Assembly: GCF_026262505.1 (NCBI RefSeq)
Contig: NC_067204.1
Coordinates: 19,871,300-19,935,299 of the forward strand
Source: Trichomonas vaginalis G3
Taxonomy: Eukaryota > Parabasalia > Trichomonadida > Trichomonadidae
Length of the DNA stretch: 64,000 nt
Direction of reading: 5' to 3'
Shown here: one piece after another, positions 27,453 through 36,664 of the stretch
Numbering within the stretch: the stretch's first letter is position 1
Layout of the letters: every line of letters begins with the position of its first letter
Position numbers and translations under genes: made by a program
The notes under the pieces: model-generated
The model's database searches: none
The model's input: the letters and a program-made list of their open reading frames with translations, nothing else
What the model was told of the DNA's origin: nothing

Positions 27453-27815
27453 CTAATGTCCGCCTAGTCTCTTACGTTTCCTGTTGAGTTCCATAGCATT
27501 CTTTAACTGGAGCTCATACATTCTGTTTCTCCTCTGGTAGAAAACATATTCTGGGTCAACTCCTGTGTTCGCGTCATCTGCATAAAGTTGTTTATATCCC
27601 ACTTCAGGGTTTGTATAAAACTCTTTCCATCTCATATTTGCATACCATGGTGGCAAACCTAACGCAGCGTCATTTGACATGGCAGTTTGCATTTGTACAT
27701 CTGTTGGCACTTGACCATAGTTTGCCATTGCAGTTTGTATTCTAACTTCATTTGGAATATTCTCTGGGTTTGGTTGTCCAGGTTGCTGTGCATTCGCTAA
27801 GTTCTGTGCGTCCAT
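27453..27815 (-). CDS. Unknown 120-residue protein, copy 1
   Basis: The open frame from ATG 27,815 follows TATTTTTATCTAATATTAA. It starts MDAQNLANAQQPGQPNPENI and has a duplicated heptad-like segment (VRIQTAMANYGQVPTDVQMQ). It ends with a basic tail, NRKRKRLGGH. The same sequence is at 33,500 and 52,728. Conservation in all three copies supports a real gene of unknown function. Confidence 0.55.
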   Translation of the reverse strand: MDAQNLANAQQPGQPNPENIPNEVRIQTAMANYGQVPTDVQMQTAMSNDAALGLPPWYANMRWKEFYTNPEVGYKQLYADDANTGVDPEYVFYQRRNRMYELQLKNAMELNRKRKRLGGH

Positions 27816-27838
27816 TTAATATTAGATAAAAATATCTC

Positions 27839-27970
27839 TTACGAGTACATATACTGAACATTTGCAGGCATTGGTTCATCTTCATATTCTCTGTACTTTT
27901 CTGCCACGTCAAATAAATAAATGACACAATGGAAAAAACCTAAAACTAACAATCCGATTTCAAACCACAT
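27839..27970 (-). CDS. 43-residue membrane protein, copy 1
   Basis: A short frame from ATG 27,970 begins MWFEIGLLVLGFFHCVIYLF, a full membrane span, followed by an acidic tail (EKYREYEDEPMPANVQYMYS). It overlaps the end of the methyltransferase gene in another frame. The start follows TTTTATTAGTAAGTAA, the local leader. The same frame is open at 33,345. Confidence 0.5.
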   Translation of the reverse strand: MWFEIGLLVLGFFHCVIYLFDVAEKYREYEDEPMPANVQYMYS

Positions 27971-28773
27971 TTACTTACTAATAAAATTTCTTTATTGTGA
28001 CACTTTCTCCAGTTTATAGGACCTCTCTCATATTCTATCTTGTCATATATAAACTCATAGTCATGTATGTCCTCTAACCATCTCATAACGGTTTCCAAAC
28101 CACTTTTATCGGATGTAAAGTAAAAGCATGGATGGTTATGTATAACGTCTAAAGTTTCTAAAGAGTCTCTCAAAGTCCAGTCTACTTGGTATTGAAAATC
28201 CCATGTGTTATAGAACGGCGGGTCCACTATAAAGAAAACATTTTCCTTGTCTTTATATTTTTCATACAACTCTGTCCAATGACATCTCACAAACTCTATA
28301 CCCTCAATATATTTTTCTATGTCCTCTTTGAAAACATTTGTATAGTTGAGATATAAAACTTTTGACATGAGTGTTTCAATGTCATGAACTCTTATAGCAC
28401 CACTATATAATAGTCTAGCAGATATACTATCCCAGTCTATATATTCTGCTTTTTTCAAAACCTCTCTCACAATATTTTTCTTATCTAATGGTATACGTTC
28501 CATCTTACCTATAGGTATCTTTTCTTTTAACTCTTTCAATATATTGTTTGTGTCTGGAATATGTTTGAGACGGTCCATATAGTTGTCGAAGTCATTGCAT
28601 ATAATCTTTGAGTCTGGGAATATTATATGGCACAAATGGGATATATAGAAACTTCCACCGAACAAATCTACAAATGTTAGACCATTCGGTAGTTTCTTAA
28701 GTTCTCTCAATATAATATCTTTACATCTACTCTTATTTCCAAAGAACGGTAACGGTGGTTTTGTAAAATTCAT
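27946..28773 (-). CDS. D12-class (Dam-like) DNA adenine methyltransferase, copy 1
   Basis: This 275-residue open frame carries PPLPFFGNKSR (residues 7-17, FxGxK motif), FVDLFGGSFYIS (34-45, AdoMet site) and VDPPFYNTW (about 183-191, DPPY-type catalytic motif). These mark the D12 class that methylates adenine N6 in DNA. T. vaginalis DNA is rich in N6-methyladenine and its Mavericks are known to carry such genes, so the enzyme may mark or protect element DNA. The start at ATG 28,773 follows TTTTTATTATTATATATAA. Copy 2 (32,542) is open and copy 3 is broken. Confidence 0.85.
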   Translation of the reverse strand: MNFTKPPLPFFGNKSRCKDIILRELKKLPNGLTFVDLFGGSFYISHLCHIIFPDSKIICNDFDNYMDRLKHIPDTNNILKELKEKIPIGKMERIPLDKKNIVREVLKKAEYIDWDSISARLLYSGAIRVHDIETLMSKVLYLNYTNVFKEDIEKYIEGIEFVRCHWTELYEKYKDKENVFFIVDPPFYNTWDFQYQVDWTLRDSLETLDVIHNHPCFYFTSDKSGLETVMRWLEDIHDYEFIYDKIEYERGPINWRKCHNKEILLVSKCGLKSDC

Positions 28774-28996
28774 TTATATATAATAATAAAAATGTTTTTA
28801 CCCGAAAAGTGATGGAAAAGTGACAAAACGTGAAAACATATATAATTTGTGAAAAGCGACACCATTAATATGATGTAAATAACAACAGTTTTGGTTTTGT
28901 CACCGGCTGGTCGGCTGGGGTTCGGTCCTCCTCTTGGGTCTTGGGCAAAATTTCTTATGGGCTAGAGGGCGCAACGCGCCTGGAAGCCCCACTACC
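28774..28996. promoter_or_regulatory. Methyltransferase leader, then boundary of the central unit
   Basis: Bases 28,774-28,862 match the leader of copies 2 and 3, including the word GAAAAGTGA twice. From 28,917 to 28,957 the DNA is the inverse of 57,733-57,773 (TCCTCTTGGGTCTTGGGC). A GC-rich palindrome (GGCGCAACGCGCC) and GGAAGCCCCACTACC then lead into the T-tract of array 1. No gene is seen. Confidence 0.6.
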
Positions 28997-29361
28997 TTTT
29001 TTTTTTTCATTGTTTTATTACTTTCTCTTTCTTTTCATATTAATCATTGTTTTATGAATTTCTCTTTCTTTTCATATTAATCATTGTTTTATAGAATTCT
29101 CTTTCTTTTCATATTAATCATTGTTTTATAGAATTCTCTTTCTTTTCATATTAATCATTGTTTTATAGAATTCTCTTTCTTTTCATATTAATCATTGTTT
29201 TATATAATAATATTTCTTTTCATATTAATCATTGTTTTATGAATTTCTCTTTCTTTTCATATTAATCATTGTTTTATATAATAATATTTCTTTTCATATT
29301 AATCATTGTTTTATGAATTTCTCTTTCTTTTCATATTAATCATTGTTTTATGAATTTCTCT

Positions 29362-29461
29362 CGATATTAATGAATGCCCTCTTAGTATTGCCATCAAAGC
29401 GAATTCAATAGAAATTGTCCAATTCCTAGTTGATCATGGTGCAGATGTTAACATGAAACTT
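29362..29461 (+). other. Ankyrin-repeat coding segment in array 1, first
   Basis: This 100-bp insert translates in one frame to DINECPLSIAIKANSIEI, then VQFLVDHGADVN: one ankyrin repeat of 33 residues. It follows a GAATTTCTCT cassette and runs into the next unit. Six further copies in the window look identical. Confidence 0.8.
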
Positions 29462-30837
29462 ATTCTCTTTCTTTTCATATTAATCATTGTTTTATCTAAT
29501 TCTCTTTCTTTTCATATTAATCATTGTTTTATTACTTTCTCTTTCTTTTCATATTAATCATTGTTTTATATAATAATATTTCTTTTCATATTAATCATTG
29601 TTTTATGAATTTCTCTTTCTTTTCATATTAATCATTGTTTTATCTAATTCTCTTTCTTTTCATATTAATCATTGTTTTATTACTTTCTCTTTCTTTTCAT
29701 ATTAATCATTGTTTTATATAATAATATTTCTTTTCATATTAATCATTGTTTTATAGAATTCTCTTTCTTTTCATATTAATCATTGTTTTATAGAATTCTC
29801 TTTCTTTTCATATTAATCATTGTTTTATATAATAATATTTCTTTTCATATTAATCATTGTTTTATTACTTTCTCTTTCTTTTCATATTAATCATTGTTTT
29901 ATATAATAATATTTCTTTTCATATTAATCATTGTTTTATGAATTTCTCTTTCTTTTCATATTAATCATTGTTTTATATAATAATATTTCTTTTCATATTA
30001 ATCATTGTTTTATTACTTTCTCTTTCTTTTCATATTAATCATTATTTTATAACATTCTCTTTCTTTTCATATTAATCATTGTTTTATATAATAATATTTC
30101 TTTTCATATTAATCATTGTTTTATTACTTTCTCTTTCTTTTCATATTAATCATTGTTTTATCTAATTCTCTTTCTTTTCATATTAATCATTGTTTTATTA
30201 CTTTCTCTTTCTTTTCATATTAATCATTGTTTTATATAATAATATTTCTTTTCATATTAATCATTGTTTTATTACTTTCTCTTTCTTTTCATATTCATCA
30301 TTGTTTTATTACTTTCTCTTTCTTTTCATATTAATCATTGTTTTATATAATAATATTTCTTTTCATATTAATCATTGTTTTATTACTTTCTCTTTCTTTT
30401 CATATTAATCATTGTTTTATCTAATTCTCTTTCTTTTCATATTAATCATTGTTTTATATAATAATATTTCTTTTCATATTAATCATTGTTTTATATAATA
30501 ATATTTCTTTTCATATTAATCATTGTTTTATTACTTTCTCTTTCTTTTCATATTAATCATTGTTTTATAGAATTCTCTTTCTTTTCATATTAATCATTGT
30601 TTTATATAATAATATTTCTTTTCATATTAATCATTGTTTTATATAATAATATTTCTTTTCATATTAATCATTGTTTTATGACATTCTCTTTCTTTTCATA
30701 TTAATCATTGTTTTATAGAATTCTCTTTCTTTTCATATTAATCATTGTTTTATAGAATTCTCTTTCTTTTCTTATTAATCATTGTTTTATAGAATTCTCT
30801 TTCTTTTCATATTAATCATTGTTTTATGAATTTCTCT

Positions 30838-30937
30838 CGATATTAATGAATGCCCTCTTAGTATTGCCATCAAAGCGAATTCAATAGAAATTGTCCAATT
30901 CCTAGTTGATCATGGTGCAGATGTTAACATGAAACTT
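30838..30937 (+). other. Ankyrin-repeat coding segment in array 1, second
   Basis: Same 100-bp segment, same orientation and same junctions as at 29,362. Confidence 0.8.
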
Positions 30938-32288
30938 ATTCTCTTTCTTTTCATATTAATCATTGTTTTATGGAATTCTCTTTCTTTTCATATTAATCAT
31001 TGTTTTATATAATAATATTTCTTTTCATATTTATCACTGTTTTATTACTTTCTCTTTCTTTTCATATTAATCATTGTTTTATCTAATTCTCTTTCTTTTC
31101 ATATTAATCATTGTTTTATTACTTTCTCTTTCTTTTCATATTAATCATTGTTTTATAGAATTCTCTTTCTTTTCATATTAATCATTGTTTTATGAATTTC
31201 TCTTCTCATATTAATCATTGTTTTATATAATAATATTTTCTTTTCATTAATCATTGTTTTATTACTTTCTCTTTCTTTTCATATTCATCATTGTTTTATT
31301 ACTTTCTCTTTCTTTTCATATTAATCATTGTTTTATATAATAATATTTCTTTTCATATTAATCATTGTTTTATTACTTTCTCTTTCTTTTCATATTAATC
31401 ATTGTTTTATCTAATTCTCTTTCTTTTCATATTAATCATTGTTTTATATAATAATATTTCTTTTCATATTAATCATTGTTTTATTACTTTCTCTTTCTTT
31501 TCATATTCATCATTGTTTTATATAATAATATTTCTTTTCATATTAATCATTGTTTTATTACTTTCTCTTTCTTTTCATATTAATCATTGTTTTTTAGAAT
31601 TCGCTTTCTTTTCATATTAATCATTGTTTTATGGAATTCTCTTTCTTTTCATATTAATCATTGTTTTATTACTTTCTCTTTCTTTTCATATTAATCATTG
31701 TTTTATGAATTTCTCTTTCTTTTCATATTAATCATTGTTTTATGAATTTCTCTTTCTTTTCATATTAATCATTGTTTTATGAATTTCTCTTTCTTTTCAT
31801 ATTAATCATTGTTTTATTACTTTCTCTTTCTTTTCATATTAATCATTGTTTTATATAATAATATTTCTTTTCATATTAATCATTGTTTTATGACATTCTC
31901 TTTCTTTTCATATTAATCATTGTGTTATGGAATTCTCTTTCTTTTCATATTAATCATTGTTTTATAGAATTCTCTTTCTTTTCATATTAATCATTGTTTT
32001 ATAGAATTCTCTTTCTTTTCATATTAATCATTGTTTTATAGAATTCTCTTTCTTTTCATATTAATCATTGTTTTATCTAATTCTCTTTCTTTTCATATTA
32101 ATCATTGTTTTATATAATAATATTTCTTTTCATATTAATCATTGTTTTATATAATAATATTTCTTTTCATATTAATCATTGTTTTATAGAATTCTCTTTC
32201 TTTTCATATTAATCATTGTTTTATAGAATTCTCTTTCTTTTCATATTAATCATTGAAAAAAAAAAAAAAAAAAGGTAGTGGGGCTTCC

Positions 32289-32541
32289 AGGGGCTGCGCC
32301 CCTTCTAGCCCTGATGATGTTTAGTAATAAATGAAGTTTTTATTCGGAGGGCTTCCAGGCGCGTTGCGCCCTCTAGCCCCGAAGATGTTTAGTATAAATG
32401 AAGTTTTTATTCGGAAAATTGTTAGTCTTCTGGGTCGAAAACATTATATAATGTGTCACTTTTCACAAATTATATATGTTTTCATGTTTTGTAACTTTTC
32501 TGTCACTTTTCGGGTAAAAACATTTTTATTATTATATATAA
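32289..32541. repeat. Duplicated GC-rich palindromes and methyltransferase leader
   Basis: A segment of about 65 bases containing a GC-rich hairpin (CAGGGGCTGCGCCCC, then CAGGCGCGTTGCGCC) and ATGATGTTTAGTA...GAAGTTTTTATTCGG is present twice in tandem. It is followed by the leader with GTCACTTTTC repeated three times up to the methyltransferase start. The exact inverse is at 54,049-54,300. No gene is seen. Confidence 0.6.
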
Positions 32542-33369
32542 ATGAATTTTACAAAACCACCGTTACCGTTCTTTGGAAATAAGAGTAGATGTAAAGATAT
32601 TATATTGAGAGAACTTAAGAAACTACCGAATGGTCTAACATTTGTAGATTTGTTCGGTGGAAGTTTCTATATATCCCATTTGTGCCATATAATATTCCCA
32701 GACTCAAAGATTATATGCAATGACTTCGACAACTATATGGACCGTCTCAAACATATTCCAGACACAAACAATATATTGAAAGAGTTAAAAGAAAAGATAC
32801 CTATAGGTAAGATGGAACGTATACCATTAGATAAGAAAAATATTGTGAGAGAGGTTTTGAAAAAAGCAGAATATATAGACTGGGATAGTATATCTGCTAG
32901 ACTATTATATAGTGGTTCTATAAGAGTTCATGACATTGAAACACTTATGTCAAAAGTTTTATATCTTAACTATACAAATGTTTTCAAAGAGAACATAGAA
33001 AAATATATTGAGGGTATAGAGTTTGTGAGATGTCATTGGACAGAGTTGTATGAAAAATATAAAGACAAGGAAAATGTTTTCTTTATAGTGGACCCGCCGT
33101 TCTATAACACATGGGATTTTCAATACCAAGTAGACTGGACTTTGAGAGACTCTTTAGAAACTTTAGACGTTATACATAACCATCCATGCTTTTACTTTAC
33201 ATCCGATAAAAGTGGTTTGGAAACCGTTATGAGATGGTTAGAGGACATACATGACTATGAGTTTATATATGACAAGATAGAATATGAGAGAGGTCCTATA
33301 AACTGGAGAAAGTGTCACAATAAAGAAATTTTATTAGTAAGTAAATGTGGTTTGAAATCGGATTGTTAG
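32542..33369 (+). CDS. D12-class DNA adenine methyltransferase, copy 2
   Basis: Open 275-residue copy with the same FFGNKSR, VDLFGGSF and DPPFYNTW motifs as copy 1. It differs from copy 1 by very few residues. Start leader: ATTTTTATTATTATATATAA. It lies next to array 1. Confidence 0.87.
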   Translation: MNFTKPPLPFFGNKSRCKDIILRELKKLPNGLTFVDLFGGSFYISHLCHIIFPDSKIICNDFDNYMDRLKHIPDTNNILKELKEKIPIGKMERIPLDKKNIVREVLKKAEYIDWDSISARLLYSGSIRVHDIETLMSKVLYLNYTNVFKENIEKYIEGIEFVRCHWTELYEKYKDKENVFFIVDPPFYNTWDFQYQVDWTLRDSLETLDVIHNHPCFYFTSDKSGLETVMRWLEDIHDYEFIYDKIEYERGPINWRKCHNKEILLVSKCGLKSDC

Positions 33370-33476
33370 TTTTAGGTTTTTTCCATTGTGTCATTTATTT
33401 ATTTGACGTGGCAGAAAAGTACAGAGAATATGAAGATGAACCAATGCCTGCAAATGTTCAGTATATGTACTCGTAA
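33345..33476 (+). CDS. 43-residue membrane protein, copy 2
   Basis: Open frame MWFEIGLLVLGFFHCVIYLF plus an acidic tail, overlapping the methyltransferase end by 25 bases in another frame. The hydrophobic stretch and the conserved leader support a real small gene, possibly translationally or transcriptionally coupled to the methyltransferase. Confidence 0.5.
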   Translation: MWFEIGLLVLGFFHCVIYLFDVAEKYREYEDEPMPANVQYMYS

Positions 33477-33499
33477 GAGATATTTTTATCTAATATTAA

Positions 33500-33862
33500 A
33501 TGGACGCACAGAACTTAGCGAATGCACAGCAACCTGGACAACCAAACCCAGAGAATATTCCAAATGAAGTTAGAATACAAACTGCAATGGCAAACTATGG
33601 TCAAGTGCCAACAGATGTACAAATGCAAACTGCCATGTCAAATGACGCTGCGTTAGGTTTGCCACCATGGTATGCAAATATGAGATGGAAAGAGTTTTAT
33701 ACAAACCCTGAAGTGGGATATAAACAACTTTATGCAGATGACGCGAACACAGGAGTTGACCCAGAATATGTTTTCTACCAGAGGAGAAACAGAATGTATG
33801 AGCTCCAGTTAAAGAATGCTATGGAACTCAACAGGAAACGTAAGAGACTAGGCGGACATTAG
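33500..33862 (+). CDS. Unknown 120-residue protein, copy 2
   Basis: Same product as at 27,453, open. The leader TATTTTTATCTAATATTAA ends directly at the start codon and is one of the clearest examples of the element's start-site pattern. Confidence 0.55.
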   Translation: MDAQNLANAQQPGQPNPENIPNEVRIQTAMANYGQVPTDVQMQTAMSNDAALGLPPWYANMRWKEFYTNPEVGYKQLYADDANTGVDPEYVFYQRRNRMYELQLKNAMELNRKRKRLGGH

Positions 33863-33880
33863 ATTTTTACATATAGTAAA

Positions 33881-34123
33881 ATGGGTTTCTTCAGTAGTAT
33901 TGGAAACTTCTTCAGAAGAGTTGGAAGAGGTATATGGAATGGAATAAAATCTGTCGGAAGAGGAATTTGGAACGGAGTCAAAAATATTGGTAAAAGAGTA
34001 GGTCAGTTCGTTGGTATTATACCTAAAGACCCTGAACCAGAAGACAAGCTCCTGTTATACAACAGCCTGAACCTGCACCACAGTCTAGTTGGCAACCAAA
34101 TCCAACACCTCAACCGTATTAAA
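33881..34123 (+). pseudogene. 80-residue amphipathic protein, copy 2, altered
   Basis: Equivalent of the gene at 27,192. It keeps the two GRGIWNG repeats. About one break. Confidence 0.5.
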
Positions 34124-34126
34124 AAA

Positions 34127-34975
34127 TTATATTTTTACCGTTCGATAGTAGTTGTATATGAAACTAAGTTCTAAGTAAAACGCATGGTATAATGGAATTA
34201 TTCTTTTTCTTCCATCTGTAGTAAACCATACTTGAAAGTCTGAAATACTTCCACTTGGTGGTTCGTATAACTTTGTAGGTTTTTCGTAAAAGTCATTTGC
34301 CAAGCATAAGAAAGAGTTTTGGGCGCCAGAAAATGAAGCATGAACAATAATAGCAGCTGGGTCGAAAAACATCTTTAAATAAATATGGTTCATCTCTTGC
34401 ATATCGACTGTAAATATTTGCTAAAGGAAGTTTGACTTTCTGATTTAACATTCTTTGCAAATAATACCATGACATTGCAGTGAATTCTGTATATATTTGT
34501 TCGTCTTTATTTGGATTGTTTTCGTAGATTTGAAATGACACTTGTGAATTTTGTTTGTCATATACAATTCTCACATAAAGTGTGCTCTCGGTATTTGCAT
34601 ATTCATCAGCATATTTTGCATAACATGAATTTATTTTATCTTCTATATTTTTTAACGCAGTCTGTAAGAAGATGAAAGGTCAACTTGTATTAGCTCAATT
34701 TCTTCCCACATTTTTCGTTTCCCTTCAGATATATAATCTATATGAAACCTTACAATAAATGGAAAACTTTTATCTTCTACAGACACAAATTTTATTCTAC
34801 GAAAGCCAATAGCTTTTGTGACAGATGGGTCTCTTAGCCATCTTAATGGGTAGTCAAAACGATAGCCTTCATGCTTTACGGTCTCTGTCTCAAACTTTTG
34901 ACCGACATTAGTAAAAAGTTCATCTAATGGTTTAGTTGTAGCAACTCTTGAATTTTCTTTTTCTATTGGAAGCAT
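34127..34975 (-). pseudogene. Vertex-type structural protein, copy 2, broken
   Basis: Equivalent of 51,616-52,462: same N- and C-terminal segments and the same middle type (KMWEEIELIQVDLSS), which differs from copy 1. About two breaks. Confidence 0.5.
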
Positions 34976-34993
34976 ATTTTATCTAGAATAAAA

Positions 34994-36664
34994 ATGTCGA
35001 AAGATATTGCTTCCATGAGAGAAATACAACACAACCGACAACTCATTATGCAAGCTCTAAATAAGAACACAACAAACTTTTCAAACTATTCTAAGATATC
35101 TGAGTCATTGAAAGAAGGAAACTTAAAACTGACATTAAACCCAATGACAGATGAGTTTCTATTTCAAGACAATAAGAACCATACTGTCTGTATAAATCCA
35201 ACAAAAGGAACTTTAAACGAGAAACCTATAAATGAACTTCTTTTGAAGGCAGATGTTGACAACAAAGCTGACAAAGAATATGTAGACGATGCAATAGCAA
35301 AAGAAGAAGAAAGAGCTAACAATGCTTATGCAACAAAAGAACATACTCATCCTGAACTAGCAGACAAAACATATGTTGACAATAAAATGTCAAGTGAAGT
35401 GACAAGAGCTGAAAACGAATATTCTAAAAAGACTCATATACATACCATTGCAAATATTACAAACTTACAAGAAACCTTAAACAGGAAAAGTGACGTTGGA
35501 CATACACATACCATTGCAAATATTACAAACTTACAAGAAACCTTAAACAGGAAAAGTGACGTTGGACATACACATTCTATATCTGAAATAACAGACTTAA
35601 ACGTTAGCCTTGAGAAGAAAGCAGATAAAACATATGTTAACGAAATATACCAAAGTTTAGTTGGAACAAAAAATATTGAAACTATTGTTGGTGACTTTTC
35701 TGTCAATGAAGAAAACAAATATTTTAGATGGCAGTTGGTACAGTCCTTAAAAAATGGTACACGGTATAAACTCATTCCGAAAAATAACAATGAAATGTAT
35801 GTAAGCTATAAAAAGAATGATAGTACACAAGTTAAAGTTCCATTAGACAACAACTGTTACTTGAACTTATATGGAGACGAACAAAAGAAATATTTAAGAG
35901 TTTATGAAATGGCAGATATGACATTGCCTGACCCAGCTCCAATACCATATTATTATGACTATGGATATGACGGCGGAGCACTACATGCAGATGAACAAAA
36001 GTTAACATTATATTTAGATTATTATAGATATAAAAGATATAATGCAATAGAAAAAACGAGAATAGTATATTATTATATAGATGACAAAAATAAATATTAT
36101 AGTCAAGACTTTACCTACCCTGAAAACATAAGATTATATTATAAAAAATATTCTAACACAAACCAGAAGAAACCCGAAATGGTTGCGCTATATTTTAAGT
36201 TCAAAAGAGACAATCCTATATTATCTCATATGTTTGATTTAATGAACCCAGTAGGTTCTATTTATACATCTATGGATGCAAGAGGTCCTCAAGTAATGTT
36301 TGGTGTTGGTGCATGGGAACAAATAGTCGACAGGTTTTTGTATTGTGCAAACTCTTCAAAGGAAACAGGTGGAAGTAAAACGATTTCAGGTGAAAATTTA
36401 CCTGCACACAGTCATTACATAAATTTAAGTACATCTCAAGAAGGTTGGCATAGGCATAGATATTGGGGTTGGACAGGAATGACAAAAGGTAAAGGATATG
36501 ATGTTAAAGACGACGTTAAGTTTGCTATAAATTGTTACTGGGATGACACTTGGGGAGAAGGAGACCATACACATCACGTTTCAGGATATACGCAAACAAC
36601 GGGACAAAGTAAAGAATACATGCCACCTTACATGACAGTTTACGCATGGTATAGAATTGCTTAG
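34994..36664 (+). CDS. Fibre protein with phage-tail-like ends, copy 2
   Basis: Open frame of 556 residues. The N-terminus (about 150 residues) is the same as copy 1. The repeat part has two copies of HTIANITNLQETLNRKSDVG followed by HTHSISEITDLNVSLEKKAD. Then comes a 225-residue middle specific to copies 2 and 3 (KNIETIVGDFSVNEENKYFR; Tyr/Lys-rich YYYDYGYDGG, LDYYRYKRYNAIEK). The C-terminal collar-like part is shared (GGSKTISGENLPAHSH). The gene overlaps the integrase on the other strand by four bases. The size and unique middle suggest a different receptor specificity from copy 1. Confidence 0.75.
   Translation: MSKDIASMREIQHNRQLIMQALNKNTTNFSNYSKISESLKEGNLKLTLNPMTDEFLFQDNKNHTVCINPTKGTLNEKPINELLLKADVDNKADKEYVDDAIAKEEERANNAYATKEHTHPELADKTYVDNKMSSEVTRAENEYSKKTHIHTIANITNLQETLNRKSDVGHTHTIANITNLQETLNRKSDVGHTHSISEITDLNVSLEKKADKTYVNEIYQSLVGTKNIETIVGDFSVNEENKYFRWQLVQSLKNGTRYKLIPKNNNEMYVSYKKNDSTQVKVPLDNNCYLNLYGDEQKKYLRVYEMADMTLPDPAPIPYYYDYGYDGGALHADEQKLTLYLDYYRYKRYNAIEKTRIVYYYIDDKNKYYSQDFTYPENIRLYYKKYSNTNQKKPEMVALYFKFKRDNPILSHMFDLMNPVGSIYTSMDARGPQVMFGVGAWEQIVDRFLYCANSSKETGGSKTISGENLPAHSHYINLSTSQEGWHRHRYWGWTGMTKGKGYDVKDDVKFAINCYWDDTWGEGDHTHHVSGYTQTTGQSKEYMPPYMTVYAWYRIA

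Larger units (their letters stand above)
20734..28862. mobile_element. B gene set, copy 1 (Polinton-like part), broken
   Basis: Gene order from left: PolB-like (-), 194-residue protein (-), 50-residue protein (-), amphipathic virion-like protein (-), integrase (+), fibre (-), structural protein (+), 80-residue protein (-), 120-residue protein (-), small membrane protein (-), adenine methyltransferase (-). The same order, inverted, is in 32,542-40,995, and again in this direction in 45,527-54,048. This copy differs from the other two in the fibre and structural genes. It has about five breaks. Homology with the arms ends near 28,862, just before the inverted repeat that bounds the central unit. 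Age: young. Confidence 0.75.
28982..32288. repeat. Array 1: 37-bp units bounded by inverted ends
   Basis: The array starts after GGAAGCCCCACTACC and an 11-base T-tract. It ends with an 18-base A-tract and GGTAGTGGGGCTTCC, the exact inverse of its start. Between, roughly eighty 37-bp units consist of a constant 27-bp part (core CATATTAATCATTGTTTTAT) and a 10-bp part that takes only a few forms: AGAATTCTCT, GAATTTCTCT, TACTTTCTCT, ATAATAATAT, CTAATTCTCT, GGAATTCTCT and GACATTCTCT. Two 100-bp ankyrin-coding inserts interrupt it. Since 37 is not a multiple of three, it is not coding through the array. Confidence 0.9.

Noticed and set aside
30190-30408. Hydrophobic frames within array 1 (also 31,402-31,620 and 55,070-55,276)
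   Set aside because: They are translations of the 37-bp units through all three frames (37 is not a multiple of three), with no start leader; not genes.
29008-32255. Reading the array as a CRISPR
   Set aside because: The variable parts are only 10 bp and recur in a few forms, and no cas genes are present; the context is eukaryotic.
32331-32582. Frame across the GC-rich palindromes (also 54,049-54,258 on the minus strand)
   Set aside because: It spans the tandem hairpin units and the methyltransferase leader, overlaps the true start, and is not conserved in copy 1.
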